This document shows positions 58,532 through 64,000 of a stretch of DNA of 64,000 nt, piece by piece. This stretch comes from RGIG7213 sp045545665 (lineage in GTDB: Bacteria; Bacillota; Clostridia; Oscillospirales; CAG-272), in the NCBI GenBank assembly GCA_045545665.1, contig JAZQBL010000013.1, positions 62,001 to 126,000 on the forward strand, written 5' to 3'. The position numbers and the translations under genes were made by a program. The notes beneath the pieces were generated by a model. The model made no database searches. It saw nothing but the letters and a program-made list of their open reading frames with translations, and was not told where the DNA came from. Each line of letters begins with the position of its first letter. Within the stretch, counting starts at the first letter, position 1.

Positions 58532-58849
58532 CTAAAAATCACGGTTTACGGTAAGTGCTATGAGAAGGTCCGTACTGTCGTCCGACGCCGACTTGTTGTT
58601 TATCACCTTTCCGCATTTGTCACACTTGTGCGTTATGACAAAGCCCTTTTTGGCATCGGGTTTTGCGGAAACGGGACGCATAACGCCTTTACAGTCAGAT
58701 GCTCTGTCGCCGGGGTTTACGTCAAGGTGCAGCGAACATAAGCACTTCGGGCAGTGATTTCTCGACGTATAGCCGAGTGGCGGCACTTCGCTTTTGCAGT
58801 TTACGCACACAAAGCCCGAATCGTTTTTGGAAAATCGTTTAGTTTGCAT
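58532..58849 (-). CDS. RNHCP-domain zinc-ribbon protein
   Basis: 105 residues. CVNCKSEV, then the name-giving RNHCPKCLCSLHLD, GVMRPVSA and HKCDKCGKV match the RNHCP family of small zinc-ribbon-like proteins of unknown role. Six or more cysteines in CxxC pairs suggest two zinc sites. Ribosome site AAAAGGGTTTGATT. It precedes the MinD-like gene but each has its own signals. Confidence 0.9.
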   Translation of the reverse strand: MQTKRFSKNDSGFVCVNCKSEVPPLGYTSRNHCPKCLCSLHLDVNPGDRASDCKGVMRPVSAKPDAKKGFVITHKCDKCGKVINNKSASDDSTDLLIALTVNRDF

Positions 58850-58903
58850 AAATCAAACCCTTTTGAATTAAAATAATGTTACCTTGTTTTATTTCTATCA
58901 AAT

Positions 58904-59050
58904 ATGATCTTTAATAATTTACCGAAAATATTGACATTCACCGAGCAGTCGCCTTATTCTACGCCGATAATACTGACGGTTTTGGGAATATTTTGCGCCG
59001 TTTTCATTCTCGTTATAACGCTTTCACTTATCGGAAAGCTCAGAAAATGA
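58904..59050 (+). CDS. Possible 48-residue single-span membrane peptide
   Basis: MIFNNLPKILTFTEQSPYS followed by a hydrophobic stretch (IILTVLGIFCAVFILVITLSL) and the basic end IGKLRK. It fills the gap between two minus-strand genes and abuts the PrsA-like stop codon. There is no ribosome site or clear promoter, so translation is doubtful; it may be chance. Confidence 0.3.
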   Translation: MIFNNLPKILTFTEQSPYSTPIILTVLGIFCAVFILVITLSLIGKLRK

Positions 59051-60166
59051 TCAAAGCAATGCTTCATCCATAAGCGGAAGAGCCTTGAACGCCGCAACGT
59101 CGAACGAAGAGACGTTTTTGACGTCTGTCTTTGAAAACAGTTCTTTTTTCTTGATATCAATGATATCGGCATCAAGCTCGGAAAAGAAATTTTTGTTTAT
59201 TTCTTTTTCATAGCCCTTGTCATCAAGGGCGTATTTTTTTATTATGTGTATTCCGTAAGCACTTTCAACAGTGCGTACTTCGCCTTCCTTCATCTCAAAC
59301 GAAGCGTTAAGGAAGTTTTCTTCGTACGCCGAATCCTTCGTAAGGAAATAGCCGTCGGTGTAATACGTCATACCCTCGTCTTCGTTGTACTTTTCGATAA
59401 GCTCTTCGAAATCGTCACCTGCCAAGGCTTTATCGTATACTTCCTTCGCAAGTGCCTTTTTTTCTTCCTTTTCTTTGTCGGTGAGTTTTTCCGTTTTATA
59501 ATAACCGGTCGACGTGTCAACGACACGTTCGCCCTCGTCGTCAAGTACGTATTTGTCAACCGTGTTTACAAGCACGTGCTTTACTCTTACGTAATTTTCT
59601 TTATAATATTCTTCTCTTTCGTCCTGTGTCACCTTGTGCGTGCCGTTTTCGCCGAAAAGATAGTCTTCAACCATTGATTTTTTTATTTCAAGCTCATATA
59701 TTTCCGAAAGAGCTTTTACATTCAGCTTGTATTTCGCAAGCTCCGTATTGAGTGCCGAGCGGGAGCCTATCTCATCTATGTCACCGTCGATAAACGAATC
59801 GACCGATTCTTTTATCTGCTCTTCTGCTCCTTCTATACTGCCCAAAGAATTTTCGTTGTATATATTAAGATACGCAACAAGCTCCGTTATGTACTGCTCT
59901 GCCTGTGCTTTCGTAAGGTCGTAAAGCGTTTTGTCTTCGACGTCCGTGTCCCAGAAATCTTCCGTATACGTTTCAGCACTTACGCTTCCGTAGCCGATGA
60001 ACGTATTTAAAAATTTCGTTTTGTAGTACGCCATCCAGTATGAATACTGCTTCTGCGTTACGCCGACGTCGTTACAAAAAACGACGTTTTCCGCCTTTTC
60101 TTCTCCGCACGAGCAAAGCCCTGACAAAAGAGCTATAACAATAAATACCGAAAAAAGTTTTTTCAT
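59051..60166 (-). CDS. PrsA-like foldase lipoprotein
   Basis: 371 residues. Lipobox LCSC (cysteine near residue 20) predicts surface anchoring. A helical SurA/PrsA-type N-terminal region leads to a parvulin-like rotamase domain: VRVKHVLVNT (conserved His), DFEELIEKYNEDEG, FEMKEGEVRTVES and AYGIHIIKK. It is predicted to help fold exported proteins. It lies 15 bases downstream of a second, related lipoprotein gene, so both are made from one promoter. Confidence 0.85.
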   Translation of the reverse strand: MKKLFSVFIVIALLSGLCSCGEEKAENVVFCNDVGVTQKQYSYWMAYYKTKFLNTFIGYGSVSAETYTEDFWDTDVEDKTLYDLTKAQAEQYITELVAYLNIYNENSLGSIEGAEEQIKESVDSFIDGDIDEIGSRSALNTELAKYKLNVKALSEIYELEIKKSMVEDYLFGENGTHKVTQDEREEYYKENYVRVKHVLVNTVDKYVLDDEGERVVDTSTGYYKTEKLTDKEKEEKKALAKEVYDKALAGDDFEELIEKYNEDEGMTYYTDGYFLTKDSAYEENFLNASFEMKEGEVRTVESAYGIHIIKKYALDDKGYEKEINKNFFSELDADIIDIKKKELFSKTDVKNVSSFDVAAFKALPLMDEALL

Positions 60167-60181
60167 ATATTTCTCCGTTTA

Positions 60182-61312
60182 TCAGAACAGGTAAGTCCAG
60201 GATTCGCTGTATATTACTTCATCTATGGGATATTTGCTTATGACCTTATCGTTTACGGAGATCTTGTCAAAATAGCTCATAAGCTTATTTTTGAGTTTTT
60301 CTTCTTCGACAAGCTCGTCGAAATTCGTAAAATCGTCTTCGTTTTCAGTGTGGTCGTAGCCGTTTTCATCAAGCTCGATACGGTTTATAAGATGCAGACC
60401 GTAATCCGATTTTATAAGTCTGTATTCGCCTATTTCCATATCCTTGACAGCATCGAGAATATCGGGAAAATAATTGTCCTTTGACGTCGTGAGCTTGTTG
60501 AAATAGTGTCCGTAGGGGTATTTTTCAAACGAAAGCTCCTCGGTATTTTTTATCAAAAGGTCGTCAAAGTCCTCTCCGTTTTCGGCACGCTGTAAAAGCG
60601 ACTGCGCGAGTGAGAATTTTTCGTCCCATCTTTCGTCGCTTATTTCTTCGGTAACGGCGTATCCGTCCTTATCGAACTTTATTTTTCCGTTTTCGTCACG
60701 GACGAAATCGACGTCCATTATGTATATCTGCTTATAACGGCAGTAGTTTTCGTTGTAATATGCGTTTCTGTCCTCGGCATTTACAACTTCCTTTCCGCTT
60801 TCACCGTACAGATAATCCTGCACAGCCTCTGCTTTTGCGTTTGAAAGGAATATTTCGTACATATCGTCAACGGAAAGCCCCAGCTCCTTCATAAGCTCGT
60901 CTTTTTCAAATTCTTCCTCCCCGCCGATACCCAGAAGCAAACCGTCTATCATCGACTGAGCCTCTGTTTTTTTCGCATCCGTCAGGGTAAGGCGGTACTC
61001 GTCAAACAAATATTCGGCAACGAGCTTCGTCTTTATAGCCGTCAACGTTACGTCCTGGAGATAATCGGCAACGGTGACACCGTTTGACGATGAATTCCAG
61101 AATTCCTCCGTATCGTCCTCCCCGAAGGTATATATCCAATACGGTCGGTAGCAGGACATATAGTAAGCAAATATCTCCTCTTCCATAGTGACGGAGCCTA
61201 TCTGCAAGGCGTAATCTCCGACCATCTTTTTTATTTTAGCGCACGATACGCAGGAAAAAAGCATAACGGCGGCAAGTGCGGTACAAACAGCTTTTATAAT
61301 ATATTTCTTCAT
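60182..61312 (-). CDS. PrsA-like lipoprotein with altered parvulin site
   Basis: 376 residues. The signal peptide has lipobox VSCAK (cysteine near residue 24). The layout copies the downstream PrsA-like protein, with an N-terminal helical part (EEFWNSSSNGVTVADYLQD) and a parvulin-like region (DFDDLLIKNTEE, MEIGEYRLIKSDYGLHLINR). The first conserved His of the rotamase is replaced: the equivalent strand reads CRYKQIYIMDV. The domain may be chaperone-only. Ribosome site CCGGAGGCTTCGAAA. Confidence 0.8.
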   Translation of the reverse strand: MKKYIIKAVCTALAAVMLFSCVSCAKIKKMVGDYALQIGSVTMEEEIFAYYMSCYRPYWIYTFGEDDTEEFWNSSSNGVTVADYLQDVTLTAIKTKLVAEYLFDEYRLTLTDAKKTEAQSMIDGLLLGIGGEEEFEKDELMKELGLSVDDMYEIFLSNAKAEAVQDYLYGESGKEVVNAEDRNAYYNENYCRYKQIYIMDVDFVRDENGKIKFDKDGYAVTEEISDERWDEKFSLAQSLLQRAENGEDFDDLLIKNTEELSFEKYPYGHYFNKLTTSKDNYFPDILDAVKDMEIGEYRLIKSDYGLHLINRIELDENGYDHTENEDDFTNFDELVEEEKLKNKLMSYFDKISVNDKVISKYPIDEVIYSESWTYLF

Positions 61313-61347
61313 TTTCGAAGCCTCCGGATCTGATTATAACTTTTTTT

Positions 61348-61376
61348 ATTATATCACACCAAAACCGTTATTTCTA
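61348..61376 (-). promoter_or_regulatory. sigma-A promoter of the PrsA-like pair
   Basis: On the minus strand TAGAAA (61376-61371), a 17-base spacer and TATAAT (61353-61348). Confidence 0.6.
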
Positions 61377-61436
61377 TATATAGGTGATAATTTTTTTTGA
61401 ACTGTTTAAATATGCAAAAACAACGAAAAAGGCGTA

Positions 61437-61465
61437 TTGACAAACATTTTTTCCTGTGATATACT
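61437..61465 (+). promoter_or_regulatory. sigma-A promoter of the GH36 gene
   Basis: TTGACA (61437-61442), a 17-base spacer and TATACT (61460-61465), 34 bases before the ATG at 61500. No obvious operator or cre site is seen. Confidence 0.75.
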
Positions 61466-61499
61466 TGAAGTATAATATTTGTAAATGAGGTACAGATCT

Positions 61500-63353
61500 A
61501 TGATAAAACCGCAGTTTTCGTTTTTATATGACGGCAAGCCTTACGACCCAGAGGTAAACAAGGATATAAAAACAACGCTTGAAGTAAAAAAATACGACGA
61601 ATTTGACGCTGTTGAATGGACCGTCTGGTACGAAAACGTATCCGACAAAAACAGTGGCACGCTTTCCGAAATAAAGGATATCGACGCCGTGCTCACGTTG
61701 CCCGAATACGTTCACGAATTTATGGGCAACAGATACACGGAGGAAGCGCCGAAGGTCATCTGGACGCAGGGACTCGTTGAAGGTGAAGCGTATTCGTACG
61801 ACGATGCACGTTCTGCCGAGGAATTTTCATATCATACGAAATATTTCTTCAACAAGGGCGTTACTTACAGCTTTGAAAACGGTGAGGGCAGATGCTCTGA
61901 CGAGGTTATGCCGTTTTTCGAGGTTGCTTGCAAAGACGCAGGTTACATCGTTGCACTCGGTTGGACGGGAAGCTGGATAGCAACGCTTTCAAAGGAAGAT
62001 GAAGGCATCCGCTTCAAGGCAGGTCTTCACTATGCGGAATATTATCTCAAGCCCGGCGAAAAGGTAAGAGGTGCGTCCGTTCTCGTTATGCAGTATTCCG
62101 AAAAGGACGATCAGTACAACAAATTCCGTGATCTTATGTGGCAGCAGTACACGCCCAAATGTCTTACGAAGGAAAACCCCGGTCTTCTTGCAAACCTTTT
62201 CTGGGGAAGCCTTCCCAGCGACGAGATGATAAACCGCATAAAGCGTTTCCGCGAAAACGGCGTTGAGTTTGATCAGTACTGGATAGATGCGGCTTGGAAC
62301 GGCAAAAAGGCAAAGAGTGACTGCAACTTTGACAGCATCTGGGCTGACGAAGTCGGTGACTGGGAAGTAAAGCTTGATGCTCACCCCGATAAATTTCTTG
62401 ACGTCGTTGCCGAAGCGAAAAAGAGCAACGCGGGCTTTATGCTTTGGTTTGACACGGAAAAGGTGGCGAAAGTCGCACCGATAGCATCCGAGCATCCCGA
62501 ATATTTCATAGACGCGGGCGAAAGCTATCTGCTTGCAAACTTCGCAAAGAAAGAAGTAAGAGATTATTATTACAACATACTCAGAGAGCACATAAAAACA
62601 CTTGATATCCGTTGCTACAGACAGGACTTCAACTGCACACCCGATATTTTCTGGAAAGCGGCTGACGAAGAAGGCAGACGCGGTATTACGGAAATATACC
62701 ACATTCTCGGTATGTACGAGCTGTGGGATAAGCTCATTGCAGAATTCCCCCACCTTATAATCGACAACTGTGCATCGGGCGGAAGAAGAATAGATATAGA
62801 AACCCTGAAGCGTTCGCTTATGCTTTACAAAACGGACTATCAGTGCATATTCAACCCCAACCCCGACGTAACGAACGTACACAACACAAACGCATCCCGT
62901 CTTTTCCCCGTTACGGGCTGTTCAACGAAAAAGAAAATGGATACGTATGCGGCAAGAAGCACGTATTCGGCAACGTGGGGCATAGGCTCGTATGCAACTA
63001 TCTTCCACTCTATGACGGATGAAGAAATGAAATGGCTTTCGGGTGTCGTTAAAGAATTCAGATCAATCCGCAGATTCTTCCCCTGCCATTTCCACAACTT
63101 CGGCTCTGACAGCCTCGACCTTACCTCGTGGGTGATCTGGCAGTACCACGACGTTGAAACAAACGAAGGAATGATTATGGCATTCAGACGTGAAAAATCT
63201 CCCTGCTGTACGGCAAAAATATCCCTTAAAGAGCTTGACGGCGAATACACCTTCACAAGCCTTGACACGGGCGCATCATTTGTCGGCGGCGCAGATCTTA
63301 CGATAGAACTTCCCGAACAGTATTCCTCAACTATCATTACGTACAAGAAATAA
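61500..63353 (+). CDS. GH36-family alpha-galactosidase
   Basis: 617 residues. It is predicted to release alpha-linked galactose from oligosaccharides. The N-terminal beta-sandwich is followed by the catalytic barrel with LFWGSLPSDEMI, FDQYWIDAAWN, the nucleophile region CYRQDFNCTPD and the acid/base region LIIDNCASGGRRIDIETL. GH36 usually has KWDxN at the nucleophile; RQDFN is a known-type variation, and related activities cannot be excluded. There is no signal peptide, so it acts in the cytoplasm, implying an uptake system elsewhere. The start is ATG 61500, 9 bases after GAGG; ATG 61485 lacks a ribosome site. Confidence 0.88.
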   Translation: MIKPQFSFLYDGKPYDPEVNKDIKTTLEVKKYDEFDAVEWTVWYENVSDKNSGTLSEIKDIDAVLTLPEYVHEFMGNRYTEEAPKVIWTQGLVEGEAYSYDDARSAEEFSYHTKYFFNKGVTYSFENGEGRCSDEVMPFFEVACKDAGYIVALGWTGSWIATLSKEDEGIRFKAGLHYAEYYLKPGEKVRGASVLVMQYSEKDDQYNKFRDLMWQQYTPKCLTKENPGLLANLFWGSLPSDEMINRIKRFRENGVEFDQYWIDAAWNGKKAKSDCNFDSIWADEVGDWEVKLDAHPDKFLDVVAEAKKSNAGFMLWFDTEKVAKVAPIASEHPEYFIDAGESYLLANFAKKEVRDYYYNILREHIKTLDIRCYRQDFNCTPDIFWKAADEEGRRGITEIYHILGMYELWDKLIAEFPHLIIDNCASGGRRIDIETLKRSLMLYKTDYQCIFNPNPDVTNVHNTNASRLFPVTGCSTKKKMDTYAARSTYSATWGIGSYATIFHSMTDEEMKWLSGVVKEFRSIRRFFPCHFHNFGSDSLDLTSWVIWQYHDVETNEGMIMAFRREKSPCCTAKISLKELDGEYTFTSLDTGASFVGGADLTIELPEQYSSTIITYKK

Positions 63354-63362
63354 TCAAATAAT

Positions 63363-63398
63363 AAAGTGGCAGGCTCAATTCTTTGAGCCTGCCACTTT
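63363..63398 (+). terminator. Long hairpin terminator after GH36
   Basis: AAAGTGGCAGGCTCAA-ttct-TTGAGCCTGCCACTTT, a perfect 16-bp stem. The T-tract is short, but the stem is very stable; bidirectional action with the convergent XRE gene is plausible. Confidence 0.75.
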
Positions 63399-63449
63399 GC
63401 TATTCGCTAAATTGGAATTTGTCGATTCACTTCTACCTGGCAATAATCG

Positions 63450-63959
63450 TTATTTTTTCTTCCATATTAGGTAAATACCTACAATCGCTCCAATAAAAGC
63501 AACTGGAGATAACCTTACAAAAAACCACTCAAATGCATGAAGAAGAACTCCGACAACGGCTATTTCAGGGTCACTGTAGTCCCACGCTAAATATGGGCTA
63601 CCAAAAATAATTAAGAGCATCCAAACCGCTATTATGGCAACTGCTAATAGGCTAAAGAACACTGTTAACTTTTTTCGCTTTGCGTTTCTACTCAGAGCAA
63701 GTTGCAAATTGATGATTTCCAATTTTTCAGAAATCACCTTTAAGTCATTTACTTCTGTCTGTTCAACAATTTCTCCAAGCAAAACACTTACAGGTGTGTC
63801 GAGTGCTTCTGATAAAGAAATCAACATATCAGAGTCTGGTACCGACAAGCCTTGCTCCCATTTTGAAATTGTTTGGCGAACCACATTTAACTTGACAGCA
63901 AGTTCTTCTTGGGATAATCCTTTTGATTTTCGGACTGCCCTTATGTTTTCACTCAACAT
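63450..63959 (-). CDS. XRE-family regulator with C-terminal membrane segments
   Basis: 169 residues. The N-terminal HTH is IRAVRKSKGLSQEELAVKLNVVRQTISKWEQGLSVPDSD, a typical Cro/C1-type domain. The C-terminal 75 residues have two hydrophobic segments (VFFSLLAVAIIAVWMLLIIF and VAFIGAIVGIYLIW). Such membrane-linked XRE proteins are common in Firmicutes, with unknown signals. The start is ATG 63959 behind AAAGGAGGTATTCCTC. Base composition is more AT-rich than most of the window. The neighbour it might regulate is outside the window. Confidence 0.88.
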   Translation of the reverse strand: MLSENIRAVRKSKGLSQEELAVKLNVVRQTISKWEQGLSVPDSDMLISLSEALDTPVSVLLGEIVEQTEVNDLKVISEKLEIINLQLALSRNAKRKKLTVFFSLLAVAIIAVWMLLIIFGSPYLAWDYSDPEIAVVGVLLHAFEWFFVRLSPVAFIGAIVGIYLIWKKK

Positions 63960-64000
63960 GAGGAATACCTCCTTTCTTTTAGTAGTCACCTGTATTATAT

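Noticed and set aside
61989..62882. Minus-strand open frame of 297 codons opposite the GH36 gene
   Set aside because: Antisense shadow of a clear enzyme gene; no signals.

Overview
The window looks like a chromosome segment from an endospore-forming, Gram-positive clostridium (Firmicutes/Clostridia), most likely an uncultured gut-type member. Evidence: many sporulation and germination genes (YqfC-like, YlbJ-like, gpr, spoIIP, a SpoIIQ-like M23 protein, SpoVAF-like GerA protein), a CIRCE element before groESL, a T-box leader before thrS, LexA-box and sigma-A promoter grammar typical of Firmicutes, CDP-glycerol wall-polymer genes, and an NPxTG-type wall-sorting signal. Base composition is intermediate. 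The genus cannot be fixed from sequence alone, and no rRNA or confident tRNA gene is present.

Layout. 0-2.9 kb: the start of a YqfC-like gene, a divergent ylbJ-like gene, a small Cys protein and an overlapping DUF3343/cysteine-desulfurase pair. 2.9-20.1 kb: a long minus-strand housekeeping block reading from a sigma-A promoter at 20.15 kb: SpoU rRNA methyltransferase, dprA, topA, trmFO, rnc, an Elp3-like radical SAM protein, smc, ftsY, rdgB, yhbY, nadD, yqeK, rsfS, leuS; rpsU follows with its own promoter. Many junctions are 4-base overlaps. 20.3-24 kb: an ABC-F protein, an unknown membrane protein and a secreted lipase-like hydrolase, then structured non-coding DNA. 24.3-26.9 kb: a three-gene teichoic-acid-type operon. 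27-32.5 kb: a tiny NPHTGD surface protein, an SDR oxidoreductase, gpr-spoIIP, a DUF4364 regulator, a SigH-like sigma factor, a tRNA-like element and a zinc-ribbon gene. 32.6-37.3 kb: an SF0329-like gene, a LexA-boxed two-gene phage-tail-like operon, dapA and queA. 37.3-40 kb: relB-yafQ toxin-antitoxin, a lone mazF and spoVAF. 40-46.3 kb: a MarR-controlled heterodimeric ABC exporter, a PTS IIC-like membrane protein and a lipoprotein. 46.4-51.3 kb: groES-groEL under CIRCE, the SpoIIQ-like gene and htpG. 51.5-58.9 kb: an M50 protease, a beta-lactamase-fold lipoprotein, thrS with an unknown co-transcribed gene under a Thr T-box, an altered MgsA-like protein, MinD-like ATPase and RNHCP protein. 59-64 kb: two PrsA-like lipoproteins, a GH36 alpha-galactosidase and an XRE regulator.

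Most notable. (1) A 21-bp perfect inverted repeat buries the spoIIP start codon in any transcript reading through from gpr, while a sigma-E-like promoter placed inside the left arm would make a transcript without the hairpin. (2) An orphan pair of phage-tail/receptor-binding-like genes sits behind a perfect TTGACA-N17-TATAAT promoter followed by a perfect LexA box. (3) A 63-nt tRNA-like element lies between a sigma-factor gene and a zinc-ribbon gene. (4) Short perfect hairpins joined by ATATCAC/GTGATAT spacers occur at two intergenic sites. (5) An unknown membrane-anchored protein is controlled by the thrS T-box.
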